A stretch of 64,000 nucleotides of DNA from Psoroptes ovis (taxonomy: Eukaryota; Arthropoda; Arachnida; Sarcoptiformes; Psoroptidae): positions 3,596,001 to 3,660,000 of the forward strand of contig PQWQ01000002.1 of NCBI GenBank assembly GCA_002943765.1, read 5' to 3'. The notes under the pieces are model-generated. The model saw nothing but the letters and a program-made list of their open reading frames with translations. It was not told where the DNA came from and ran no database searches. The position numbers and the translations under genes are program-made. Positions 44,768 through 56,642 of this stretch are shown one piece after another; the first letter of the stretch is position 1, and every line of letters begins with the position of its first letter.

Positions 44768-46235
44768 TTTCCTGTGAATGAAAATTTTTTATTTTTCACC
44801 CAGCGAAATTTCAATGAATGAATGAATGAATGAATGTACAACAAACAACAACAAATCACCACGAATTGATCATCATCATCATCATCATCATAGACGATCA
44901 GGAGATGCTCAAAATCTAAATATAACAAATGCTCATATGCACAAATCTAAAAAATATCAAAAATTTTTCAAAGAGAAAAGCAAATTGTATCATTTATTTA
45001 TTTATATTTTATCATTTTTAATTTCAATTTCAAAATCATTTGACCAAAAAAAAAGTATTCAAAAATTATTTGTTTGTCATTTACACATTTCAAAAAAAAA
45101 TATGTAAAATTTGAAAAAAATGCGTAAATCAAATCTCGATTTAACAATGAAATTTGAATTGAAAAGATGAATTTGAAAATCCTATTTACGATAAATTATA
45201 ATAATAGTAATGTTGTAATATATATCTGTGTTATGATATATTTATTATTTTTGCAGATTTCAAATTGTAATTTGTAATTTGAAAAAGAAGAATAAGAAAA
45301 AAAATGAAAATTGAAACAAAAAATATTATGAATAAACGATAAAAAGAGAGAGACATAGAATGATTATATTTTTTTCAAATATAATTATAATGGGCATTAT
45401 TTTTGCTTGTAATGTATGTATGAATGTGTAATGTTTAAAAGGAAATTTTGAAAATTAATTCTAAATATTTTCAAATGATTCAATGATCACATATTGATTG
45501 TTTTTTTTTTCATTCGGAATCATCATTTCAAATTGATTCATTTATCATTCATGAGACGGACAATCTTTTTTGTTTGAATCGTTTTTTGAATAAATATTTG
45601 TTGATCACAATTTTACAAATACACAAACACACATGTTGTTCACACATTCACAATTTATTTTAAATGAGAATGATGAATGTATTTATGATAATTTCAAGAA
45701 TATTATTGAATGGTGAAAGAAAAAGGGAAAAAATATCATTTTTAAAATTTGATTTATGATAATTATATCAACTATTATTCAATTATTTAATCATTAATTT
45801 GAATTAGAAAAAAGTTTAATAAATCACATGAAATATGATGAAAAATCCGTTCATTCATTTTCATTATTAAAAAAAAATATTTATGATACAAACATTTTTT
45901 TCTTTGTCCAAGTAATTATTATCATTGAAATCACCGATCAACGACAAAGATGAAACCCTTTCCCTTTTGGTTCTCAGTCCACTTCAATCAAACATATATC
46001 CATGTTTATATAAGCACCCGATATACTTATACACACACAAAATATTTGCACTAAATAAAACCAATCATAATAATAATGATAAAACGGTGTGCAAGTGTAA
46101 TAGTATATATTATTTGTATTGATTATTATTAAGTATTTTCATGTGAGTAATGAAAAAAAAAGAAAAATATCAAATATTTAATTTCAATTAATGAAAATTT
46201 TCCGAATTCATGTATGTATATAAATATTAATAATA
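44768..46235. other. Intergenic, no gene supported
   Basis: About 1.5 kb, with the PNPO promoter on one side and the 3' UTR of the cyclin gene on the other. Short frames at 44826-45107 (with a His run from CATCAT repeats) and 45925-46122 have no domain support. The CAT run at 44869-44893 is a microsatellite. Confidence 0.5.
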
Positions 46236-48553
46236 TCACATATTTTTACGGTGTTGTTGCTGTTGAAAAGATAGTTGATCAGTAATAATAGGCATATTGT
46301 TATTGCCAACAATGCCCGATGCATTACCAAGATGATGTTGTTGAAACATTAACCCTAATTGTTGCTGTATTGCATATGCAGCATTTTCTTGTGGAAAAAA
46401 TAATTGTTGTTGTTGTTGTTGCAGTTGTTGGCGGTTATTGTTGTTACCATTTTGACTACGATTTTGATAGAATTCATTATTTAATTCAATCATAGTTTGA
46501 TTAGTTTTAAATTTTTTATTTGATAAATTTGATGACTGTAAATTTCTTGATAATTGATTATTATTACTATGCTTTTGAATAATTGCAGTATTGATGCTTG
46601 TATGATCAATTTTTCTTGTTGATTGTTGTTGAGCAAAGTTGAATTGTTCATTATTATCATTGATATGATTATCACTGCCGAGCAAATTGCAAATGCTACG
46701 CTTTTTACTATTTTGCTGCGGATTCATATTATTAAGAATTTGATAATTGCCGCTGTTATTGATTGAATATTTATCTTGTTGAGTATGTGAACCAACAACA
46801 GAGACAGGATTTAGCATTGATTTGACATTCCGTTCGACAGAGGCCTAGACGAGAAAAAAATTAATTAATTCACATTCCCAACAATAGAATCGATATCAAA
46901 CCTGTGATCGATTTTTTCGATCGTCAGATGAATGGCGACTCACTGAATGCTGCTGGATTTCAGCTGGGGAATAAGCAGCTGTAGTTGAACTAGAACTAGA
47001 ATATGCACTATCAGGCGAGAAATTAGTCATCAATAGAGCACCCAATGCAGGGTGTTGTTTTTGTTCTATTGATCTGGATTTTGTTGGTGAGCCATACAGA
47101 TTTTTATATTCATCTGAGAGTAATTTTTGTATCAATTGTGATGATACTAATTGTTCACGATATTTTTCACCGATTTGAATCACCAACTTTTTCACTTCTG
47201 AAGGATTTTTTGCGCCCTTGATAATAGTTAGGTGCCAATCATCCGGAAGCTACATTTTCAAATTTTTTTCGGAACAAGGATCAAAAATAGATCAAACAGA
47301 AATAATAAGGAAATTTTACTGAAACGGGAATCTTCTCACCCTAATCGTTCTGTAATATGCGGCCAAGTATAGAGAAACTGCGGCTAAAAATGGTGCCGAA
47401 TGTTCCAGACATAATGTTGTTAATCTATTCAACTCGGATCCAATTTGATATGCTACTTTATATAGTTCTTTTGTAGTGCCCGATATTCGATCACTTTCAA
47501 TTAGCAATTTTTGAAAATGAGATATACGTAAATTATTAAATCCTAATAATTGTATTAATAAATTTTCGTCCCTTATTAATCGATCACAGTATTCGATATA
47601 TTCCTGTAATTAAGAAGGTAATTTAGTAACATAAAAAAAAAGAAGTATATAAAATACAATACCTTATCATCTTTATTCAATTTGTATTGCTGTTTATTAG
47701 TGTAATTATTGATTAACATGTATGATACCTGAATAAGATGATCTTTAGGCAGTGGATGATCCTCGTATTTGCAAGCAAAATATAATGAAGCCATCGCAAT
47801 ACGGATCGGATCATATTGTGAAAATGATCTCAGCATAAAAAAACGATGAAAATACACATAAGCTGTTTCTCTACAGATTGGTTTCATTTTTAATAATTGC
47901 GTTAAATCTCTTATGAATTTTGTTCCTTTCCGCCTTAATTCAACTTCATTTGCATAACTTATACCATTTTGTCGAGATGGTGTGTGGTTAATAATGAAAT
48001 CTTCTTTAAACAGAAATGAAGAATTGTAATAACTGTTAGAGCATTTTTTGTCACTTTCATCATCAACATCATTATCACAATCCATTTCATCATTTTCTAT
48101 CACTGGTCCATAACCACAGGAGGATTGTTCATCATGCTCTTGATCTCCTGATTCAGCTATCAATGATCGATTATTTGAACCAGATCTAGTACCATCATCA
48201 CAAATTATTTTTGATGAACCCATTTGAGAATTTTGATGTTTGTGATAAATCATTGGTTGTTGCTGTTGAATGGCTATGGCTGCTGCGGATGTTTGCAAAA
48301 ATGATTCAAATGATTGATGGAATTCTGGTGGGTGACTATATTTGAGTTGTTGAAAATTTCCTTGCTGCTGTGCTTGCGGTTGTTGTTGACATTTCTGTCG
48401 ATTCGATGCTGATGGTATGGTAGTTTGATGCGAATGATGGTGCTGCTGCTGTTGATGATGCATCTGAAATAATGATAATTGATGATGATGATTTTGCAAC
48501 TGAGATGAAGTTGTTTGCTGATTATCTAAAGCATAATGAAATTTTGAAGACAT
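46236..48553 (-). CDS. Cyclin T/K-like transcriptional cyclin
   Basis: Four exons, 48553-47663, 47603-47340, 47249-46902 and 46844-46236, with all junctions in phase 0, code for 703 aa. The N-terminal ~190 residues are Gln/His/Ser-rich and acidic. Two cyclin boxes follow. The first is at about 200-310 (ELRRKGTKFIRDLTQLL, TAYVYFHRFFMLRSF, IRIAMASLYFACKYEDHP). The second is at about 315-410 (ELYKVAYQIGSELNRL, HSAPFLAAVSLYLAAYY, LPDDWHLTIIKGAKNPSEV). The shape fits the transcription cyclins (T, K, L) that pair with CDK9 or CDK12/13 and phosphorylate the RNA polymerase II C-terminal domain. The YxHRFFMLxSF helix is like cyclins T and K. The C terminus is Gln/Asn-rich, as in cyclin T. I cannot decide between T and K. 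A TCGCGCGA palindrome lies 210 bp upstream. Confidence 0.85.
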
Positions 48554-49703
48554 AGCTGAAGATTTTTTATCAGGTCCAAAACATAGAACATTTATGTATC
48601 ACAATAATTAATAAAATCCGTGAGGACAATTTAAATTTCTACAATATCCAACGATCGAAATCAATAAGATAGTTTGGTACTCCACAAACAGAAGGAAAAT
48701 CAAACAACAAACCAACAAAAAATTTGCAACAAATTCAAAAGCACCAAACACCACACCAAATATCGCGCGAATATTCCTTTGAACTTTTTCTGTAATTTTT
48801 GTTCTTATTGTTAATATTTTTTCTCAAATTAATCGATAACATTAGTGGCAAAAGTTAATTGATGTCGAGAAAAAAAACTAAGAAAAAAAAATTCGAAATT
48901 CACAACAAAACAATAGGAAAACTTTTTGGAAAAACCTATTGAATTGAATTGTGGCGATTTCTGATGTTGTTTCAATCAATTCAAGTTGTACTACATTTTT
49001 AGATTATCAATTAAACAATATTTGTTTATCATGACGAATAATGGGAAAAACTAAATTTCTGAAAAAAATTAAATTATGATGAAATAATTGAAAAATTGAA
49101 AATTTTCAAAGCATAATTTTAAATTTAAAAAAAAATAAATGAAAAACTTACAATGGTCAAATAAATCAATCAATTTTGATATTGTTTCTACTTTAACTTG
49201 CTGTGAATGTTGATGGACGGTCAAACGATTCTTGGATGTTAATTTTTTTCAAAACAAATCACAATTTAATGCAAATTAATTTTAATTTTGTTTATTTTTT
49301 ACGTAATTAAAATAAACAACAACAAAAAAATGCCGACAAACAAAACAACAACAACAAACGTCGCAATTTTTTTTTTCAATAATTCGACTCATCAAAATTG
49401 TCAATGTGCGCATATGCTTCTACCACAAAAATTGAGCACAAATGTTTGCCTTTTGGTCAATGGCAGTGGAATGAAGAAAATGTTTAAATGGTCAAAAAAA
49501 GGGGAAATATGCTCGGTACACGCGAACATTTTGGAAAAGAAGAAACGGATATTCTGCCATCTGTTGATGATTTTGGTAAACTTATATAATCTTGTTTATG
49601 AATGAATCATTTATGATTTTCGGAGAATGCCGCTAAAAATTTTGATGAAAATAAAATTCTTTATTTTTTTTTGAATTAAAATGAAAAATTTGAATAAGAA
49701 AAT
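48554..49703. other. Divergent promoter region, cyclin (-) and GCP5-like (+)
   Basis: About 1.15 kb without a gene. It contains TCGCGCGA at 48763-48770, an AATCGATAAC near 48832 that is one base short of a DRE, and A/T runs. A short frame at 49288-49605 (+) starts in an Asn/Thr run and has no domain support. Confidence 0.5.
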
Positions 49704-51950
49704 ATGACAAATTCATTGAGAAAATCAATAAATTCAAATGAATGGTTAATCATTCATGAACCATTATCACGTGAAAAATGTATTTATTTGATTGAAAATA
49801 GATTTATACGAAAAAGATTGTCGAAATCAGAAGTTATTGAACATATTCTATCGATGCTAATGGGTTTTGAATCAGAATCATTTATATGGAATAATGATGA
49901 AAAAAAATTTGAAACTACAAATGATTGTTCGATGATCAATGTGAATCATAAATCATATCAAAGAATGCTAATGAAATTCACTCCAATCGGCACAATGTAT
50001 CGTCGTATGCAAATGTTTGTTGAAACTGAATATTTTCGCGGTAAAACATTTTATGCATATCAAAATGTATTGAAAAAAATTTTAGAAGAAATAATGGATA
50101 ATATATTGAAGGTGAAACAATATTTCATCGATAACTCATCTGATATTAAATCTGACAAAAATTTGCGAATAATTTTAATCGAATCATTTATTGATTCTGA
50201 ACAAAATAATCAAATAATATTATCAATAAGAAATTTATATGCGATCCATCAAGACATTATGAATGATTCGAATAATGATCGTGATGAAATGATGAACTCA
50301 AATGATTCCCTTTTTAAAATGGAAACAGCTCTTCATCGACATTATTGCCGTCAAACATTAGATGCCATACATAAACGTCTTTCGATACCGAATATCCGCA
50401 TTAGAAGTTTAGCATATACAATGTTAGATCATTCTTTTCGCATTTTATTCATATCATTAGAAACCATGTTGAATTCTCTAAATTCACTATCAGAAATATC
50501 ATCGAATGAATTTTTATTTGAGTCTAAATTTCGGTTCAAATCTCAATTATTGAATGCTGAATGTAAAGTCAATGAAATGAGCAAATTTTGGCATGATTTT
50601 TTATTCGTTGATAAACGCTTCAAATCATTATCATTATTTCAATTCGAATCACTAGAATTGTTGGCTGATGCAATAAAATGTGCATTTGTGTGCCGAATCA
50701 ATGAAATTCAACTGAAATCTATGAATCAATTGAAAAATATCAAAATTATTAGTCTATTCCGTTCAATAATGAGCAAAATGCTTGATAAAAATTGTCCAAA
50801 ATCATCCAATAAATTATATGAAATTCATTGTGATTCATGTGAAATCATTGAAAAAAATCATCTAATTGAATATCATGTGCAAAGATTCAGAATATTTCAA
50901 ATACCAGTCAATACAGTACTGAATATAATTTTAATTCTTAATGAAGCATTGAATGAAACATTTGAAACAATTAGTCGTCCAATAATAAGAGAATTTTTGC
51001 CTGAACTTCGACATCGTTATTTGCGTTTATTCAATTATTATACCAATTTTTTCCTGTGCCAAAATGTTCAACACACATTACTTTATACACATTTTTTATA
51101 TCCTGTTTTGAAAGATTATCTTTTGCAAGCACGTCAAAAAGGTTCATTTTTGGAACTTGATTTATTAATGAAACAGATTCATCGAGCTTATTTACAACAA
51201 AATGATAGCGATTATGATGGTCTCAATTTTTTTCAACCATATATATCGCTCACGATTCAAACAGACAAATTCAAAACCAATTTTTATGATAATCATAATG
51301 ATTTTGATTGGATCATACAATCATTTGAAATATTTTATTATGTGCCTTCATCAGTCATCGCGAATGAATATTTTGATCGATATAATACAAGCATGAACAA
51401 ACAAAATGATAGTAAAAAAATTATCGATAAATTCTGGCCATTAACAATTATGTTCAATTCTAAAATTAATGATCTATTCAATGAAATGTTCCAATTTCTA
51501 TTACGTTTACGTTATTTTCAATATTTGATCGGTAATGATTTTTTATTATCATCAAAATTTCGTCATAACGATTTAAGGAAAAATATTTATCTATTTCGGT
51601 TCCGTTTGGCGAACATTATTTATCAATTTGGGCATCAAATGGAATATCGTCTAAATGAATTGATTAAACAAACAATGAATTCATTTGAAAATGAAATCAA
51701 CAATGTCGAAGAATTTTTCTGTGCTCATCAAAAATTTTTAGAAAAACTTGAACAAATTAAATCACGTGTAATCGAATCAGATTTTATCCGTAATCAATTT
51801 CGCATTATCGCTAAATTTTGTCATAAAAATTCGAGTGACAATCAAAAATTAACAAATTCATTTGTTAAAAATCGCCGTCAATCAATCGTGGATTATATAA
51901 ATAATTTAGATCATATAAAAAGTGATGATTTCAATATTAATTTTTATTGA
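49704..51950 (+). CDS. Gamma-tubulin complex component, GCP5-like
   Basis: This single-exon gene encodes 748 aa. The N-terminal GRIP1-like part has VIEHILSMLMGFESESFIW followed by the IGTMYRRMQMFVETEYF helix, which resemble GCP5/GCP6 openings ('LAGLESxxIxW' and 'L.xLxxFVE'). The middle is helical, with a Cys-rich patch (YEIHCDSCE). The C-terminal GRIP2-like half has ENRF-like helices including TLLYTHFLYPVLKDYLLQAR, KGSFLELDLLMKQIHRAY, IMFNSKINDLFNEMFQFLLRL, and the final HQKFLEKLEQIKSR. These are in the GCP order (an FL-x-G-D-like loop, then helices that hold gamma-tubulin). GCPs build the ring that nucleates microtubules; GCP5 is a minor ring subunit. The protein is shorter than human GCP5 (1024 aa) and strongly diverged, so the subtype is tentative. 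The AATAAA at 52012 is the likely poly-A signal. Confidence 0.72.
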   Translation: MTNSLRKSINSNEWLIIHEPLSREKCIYLIENRFIRKRLSKSEVIEHILSMLMGFESESFIWNNDEKKFETTNDCSMINVNHKSYQRMLMKFTPIGTMYRRMQMFVETEYFRGKTFYAYQNVLKKILEEIMDNILKVKQYFIDNSSDIKSDKNLRIILIESFIDSEQNNQIILSIRNLYAIHQDIMNDSNNDRDEMMNSNDSLFKMETALHRHYCRQTLDAIHKRLSIPNIRIRSLAYTMLDHSFRILFISLETMLNSLNSLSEISSNEFLFESKFRFKSQLLNAECKVNEMSKFWHDFLFVDKRFKSLSLFQFESLELLADAIKCAFVCRINEIQLKSMNQLKNIKIISLFRSIMSKMLDKNCPKSSNKLYEIHCDSCEIIEKNHLIEYHVQRFRIFQIPVNTVLNIILILNEALNETFETISRPIIREFLPELRHRYLRLFNYYTNFFLCQNVQHTLLYTHFLYPVLKDYLLQARQKGSFLELDLLMKQIHRAYLQQNDSDYDGLNFFQPYISLTIQTDKFKTNFYDNHNDFDWIIQSFEIFYYVPSSVIANEYFDRYNTSMNKQNDSKKIIDKFWPLTIMFNSKINDLFNEMFQFLLRLRYFQYLIGNDFLLSSKFRHNDLRKNIYLFRFRLANIIYQFGHQMEYRLNELIKQTMNSFENEINNVEEFFCAHQKFLEKLEQIKSRVIESDFIRNQFRIIAKFCHKNSSDNQKLTNSFVKNRRQSIVDYINNLDHIKSDDFNINFY

Positions 51951-52050
51951 TTCAAACTAATTTTGTGATATTAAAGAAAAATTTCTCAAATCTTTGATTA
52001 ATTTCATGCTAAATAAATTCGTTGAAATGATGTTATGTTAAATTTTAAAT

Positions 52051-53894
52051 TTAATTAACACTAAATTCGATCAATAAAAATGATTTGGCATCAATTTTGA
52101 TTTGTGCCAGATCAATATCGATTCCAATGTTAGAATCTTTTGTTTGTGAATCACTATTCACCATAATGACTCGTCTTGATATAACAGTATCTTGATAAGG
52201 TAATTCATTTGCATCTATGGATACTGTTTGTGGTGTTGTATCTTGATTGATCAACAATAAATAGCCATTATCATTTTTGGCTGCACGATATAATGCGAAT
52301 ACCGAATTTTGTACTTTTGGCAAAATAGTACGCCCAGCTAAAAATGTTTCTGGACAGTCTTGTCGCAGTTTAAACATTTTTTCCGGCACATTAGATTTGT
52401 TTAATATCGATTTAATGTCCGAAGTAGCAGCCAAATCAAACTGTAACTCTGGTGTGACACGAGGCATCATAAATACTGCGATGGCAGCACCTTCAGCCAT
52501 AGCAAGACCCCATTCACTATTTATTCGATTGCTAGGATCAGCTGGATGCTGTATTTGATATGTTCGCCAATGTTTGCCGACATTTTCTTTGGTAACCAAA
52601 TCATCGGCATCCGTTTTATTTTCTTGAGTCATCGTTTTTTGTTCATGTTCCACATATGGGGCAAATCTTTTTTCTAACAATTCTTTCAATCCTTTTTGTG
52701 CATCAGGAGTAAAATCCTTCTGGAAATCTTTCCAAAATTTAGAATCTGGTGCCATATCAAATGATGCATCCTCTTCACCATCTTCAAATGCACTTTCAGC
52801 TAATTGCTGATCGGTAATTAGAAAAACTTTATTCTGTCCAGCTGTTTTGACGGCACGTTTCATATCTAATTCCGCTTCTTTTGATTTGACTATTTCACCG
52901 GTTGTCGGATCTTGCATATAAACAGCACCATTTTGGATTCCTTCAATTTTTGTTTTCATTAATGATAGAATTGCATCTCGGATTAATTCGCGAACTTTAG
53001 GCGAGCCATAATTCAATAGAGGACTATTATTTGAACCTAATGCAACATATTGAAGACGATCAACATCATATTTATAAAGTTCAGTTTTCGGTTTTTCACT
53101 TGACCAAAGATATGCATCTTCATATTCAGAAGAATTTGTTTTAGATAGATTATACAAATAAAATGATTCCGGTGTTTGTTGTAAACGTGTGGCAACAATA
53201 ATCTTGATTTCGTCGTCATTTTTAGCCAATGAATTCAATTTTGATCTAAGTTGATCAATCGATTCCCGTGTAGCATTACTATCGCTTGGATCTTCCATCA
53301 AAGAATATGGATCCAGTGGACCAACAATAATTGTGTTGATATTTTTCTCAGACAATTCAGGTAGCTGTGATTCAACTTTACTCAAATTACCGGCCATGAA
53401 TTTAGCATATGTGTCGCGATCTGTTTCTGGTGTCTCGCCCAAAGACACTTCCATCATTGATGATTTTTTCCACCATGGAAGAGATGCAGTTGCTGGACAA
53501 CCAGGAGCCATTGCAACAATAACCACTGAACCGATAAGCATTGCAAACCAAATAACCCAAAAAAGCACAAACAAAAATGTACGCAAACGAACCCAAAATG
53601 GATCATTGGCATATTTCATCAATTCTTGTTTAGTCATGCCAACACCGCTACGAATGGTTGAATTAGGTGCAACGCTTGATCCAGATGGTGATAACAGAAC
53701 TTGTCCATTTGTCGGATCACGTTGAGCAGGAGAATTTTGTGTAAATTGAACCTAATTTAAAAATACATTTGTAATGACCAATGAAAACTAATCAAAAAAC
53801 TTACAGAGTCATTAGGTGGATTCAACAACATCCTTGCTTCTTTATCCGGATCAATTGAATCATCAACTGGTGAATGATCTGGTGAATTTGCCAT
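52051..53894 (-). CDS. Amino-acid transporter heavy chain, SLC3A2/4F2hc-like
   Basis: Two exons, 53894-53805 and 53751-52051, with a 53-nt intron in phase 0, code for 596 aa. A short cytoplasmic N terminus (KQELMKYANDPFWVRLRT) leads into one membrane span (about 89-111, FLFVLFWVIWFAMLIGSVVIV). The MAPGC that follows puts a Cys at about 115, the place of the 4F2hc Cys that is disulfide-bonded to a light chain. The extracellular part is an alpha-amylase/GH13-like ectodomain (PWWKKSSMMEVSLG, NINTIIVGPLDPYS, LNYGSPKVRELIRDAILSL, KVFLITDQQLAESAF, YLLLINQDTTPQ). The catalytic acids of GH13 enzymes are not evident, as expected for a heavy chain without hydrolase activity. Heavy chains carry SLC7 light chains to the plasma membrane. 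A GC-rich pocket about 600 bp upstream may hold the promoter. Confidence 0.88.
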
Positions 53895-55123
53895 ATTTTT
53901 TTATTTATTTTAGGATATTAGGCCAATAAAAAATAAGATAGTATGTCGAAGAAAAAATTTTTTTTTTACAACTACGTTGTTATTTGTTATAGCACAAAGT
54001 TTAACACCTAGAAGCAACAAAGAAAAAAAATTTTGAATGTGAAAAAATTAAAGATGATTACTAATCAAAAAAATATTAAACAAAAAATAAAGACAATAAT
54101 GATAATTACTTTTTTACTTTTTGTCCTTTGCAAAAGGCTTGAATTACCAATTTACAAAAAACGCTAATAATAATAATAATAATAATAATATTAATAAACG
54201 AACGACGGAAACGTTGTGTGCGTGTTCAATGACAAATATATTGAAGATGAAATGTATTTTTTTTTCAAAATCAGAGCATACATACACAATTTCAATTTTT
54301 CTTCAATGAACAATAATGTATGATATCATATATGATTAATAAAAACTTCTATTTATTAATATTTTCACATTGATATATTGTTTGAAGATGTTTGATGTTG
54401 CTGCTTGATCATAATGATACGAAATATGATGATGATTTCAATGATCGTATGATGAATAGAAGAGAGAGAGATATTATTATTATTATTACATTGACATTAA
54501 AAAGAGTTCGGGCGCGGGCGCCAAACAAACTATATAATATGAAATGTTCAAAATGAATGAAATTATTATTATAATTATTTTTTGTCTTTTCTTTGAATGA
54601 ATGGAAAAAACCAGATTTGGGAGCGCCACATCACTATAATTTTGTAGGAAATTATCAATTGACAAAATTGTGATCATACGATTTTTGAATTCAATTCATC
54701 TCAAATGACAATAATAATTTTTTCTTTGTTCAATTCTTTCATTCAAAAAATTATAATGCTGATATAATGATACCGATTTAAGAATTTGTAAGACAGTTTT
54801 TTTTGAATGAATTTCGACAAAAAAGATTTTTAGTTTAAAATTGCTGTAAATGGTCAGAAATGGTTGAATAGAGCTACTGTTTCTGTGTATGCGTATGTAC
54901 AGAGATATTTATTAAACTGGATTAAACAAGTTGTAACAAGTTTTTTCTTCGTCGTTTGATCATTGATTCCTAATATTCACTTGACTGTTTGTTGCAGAAA
55001 TTTTTTAGAAAAAACAGAAAGCTTCAAATACGTTGAGGCGGAGATTCAACTTAATGAATCTCTTTGTTGATATATCTCCATGATTATACAAGATGACCAC
55101 AATAAATTTGACACCTCTTTCTT
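53895..55123. other. SLC3A-like promoter region and 3' flank of the ionotropic receptor
   Basis: About 1.2 kb without a gene. It holds a (TAA) microsatellite at 54165-54190, a short GA run near 54462-54472, and a GC-rich pocket at 54509-54522 with a TTTGGCGC (E2F-like) octamer on the minus strand at 54518-54525. Short frames at 54121-54309 and 54486-54677 have no support. Confidence 0.5.
54165..54190. repeat. TAA trinucleotide microsatellite
   Basis: Nearly nine perfect TAA units in non-coding sequence upstream of the SLC3A-like gene. Confidence 0.85.
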
Positions 55124-56642
55124 TTAATAATTTAAATATAGATATTTTGCAATTTCAATGATGAAAATACAAAATGAAATTGCAATACCTAATAAATAAA
55201 GTAAGAATAATATTCTCAATTGTTTGAAATCAATATTATTGATAAGATTAGTCTCATTATAATTAAAATCATGATCATCGACAATATGATGATGATTATA
55301 TTCATATTCATTTCCTAATGATAGATCAAAATGTTTTTTAATACGATAATTTTCCCGTGTTTCAAAAATAATCAACAAACCACAATCTATCATATGAGAA
55401 ATCCTATGAAAATTTTGCAGATTAAAAATTTACAATATCTTATGGATTCTATCGATTCTATAACTTACAAATAATCAAATTGTCGAATGTATTTGAATTT
55501 GAACGACATTGCAAACGATGATATTACAGTATTGATTATAGAATTGAGATTGTTTTCGGGTATAAAAATACGGTCAGAATGATAGCATAATTGAAATAAT
55601 TTCAGTTTCTTTTTAGATGATATCAGTACATTTCTTTCTCGATTACTAGCTTTATCATCTAGAATTTTATCAATGCCATGGGTATATGCTGGTACGATAT
55701 TGATTAAGTCGATTATTGAATTAAATTGATTGTTTGATCTATGATTTTTTAGTTGTACAAAAATATAACTATGCTGATAAACATATGGAATGATTTGTCT
55801 TTTCAGACATGATTCTATCAATTTTGTGACTGAATCAATTTCATTTGGTTTAGCGATTGTTAAAATTGATGATAGATATGATTGATAATAATTTACAAGT
55901 ACTATGCTGCTAAGAATCGACCATACAAGAATCCAAATTTTGCTAGAATTCGTCATCTGATTTTTCAATCCCAGATGATAGTGTTGTTTCAAAATTATAA
56001 TTAAGCTTATGGACAATATATCAGCATGTTTCTGCACGATTTTTTTCGAAATTAAATTCAAGATGCTTATCATGATCATTAAGATTATAAAATACATCCA
56101 TACAATTGAATCAAACGGTTTGATAAATATATGAATATCATTTGAATTTTTTTGAATTCTAGCCATTGCAAATGTGAATTGATCATATGTAAATGGATAA
56201 ACGAAATTCACGACTTTTGAACGATCATATGAAAGTGCAACACCTCCAATACTAAAATCGAGTTCCTGTTGATAGATGAAAAGTGTGATATTTGAAAACT
56301 TTTCATAAACTTATTTATATGCCATACATTTCTGAATAATTGTCCAATCATTCCATTCCATGAACCATTGGGCAATAATTTACCAAACTTTCCTTCACAA
56401 TCAAATAAATCATACGTGAAATTAAAGTGATCAGATAATATTTTCAGTACTTGAGAATCGACGCCATTTTGATGCTTATATAATTTGAGATCATCATCCC
56501 ATCCTTGAATATCGGTCATAGGCAAAGTCTAAAGATTATTAATGAATGAAAAATTAGAATTATCCAAATTAAATTCATGCCAATCAATTACATTCCCATA
56601 TCCAACTCGAAATTTTTGTCTTTGGAGATTTAATCTAAACAT
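55124..56642 (-). CDS. Short ionotropic-receptor-like (iGluR family) protein
   Basis: Four exons, 56642-56592, 56528-56338, 56265-55469 and 55403-55124, all with consistent phases, code for 438 aa. Ligand-binding half S1 includes KFRVGYGNTLPMT (rebuilt by splicing), GSWNGMIGQL, and FSIGGVALSYDRSKVVNFVYP, the iGluR 'I.x..R...v.FS.P' block. Membrane segments are at about 133-153, 161-175 (re-entrant pore loop) and 189-213, followed by S2 and a last span at about 410-435. The SYTANLAAF motif of true glutamate receptors is replaced by NYYQSYLSSIL, as in divergent arthropod IRs. The usual N-terminal domain is absent. I also see no signal peptide before S1, so an upstream exon may be missed or the protein is unusually short. 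A chemosensory function is inferred. Confidence 0.8.

Noticed and set aside
44826..45107. 93-aa plus-strand frame with a His run
   Set aside because: The His run is a CAT microsatellite and the rest is Lys/Phe/Ile-rich without a domain.
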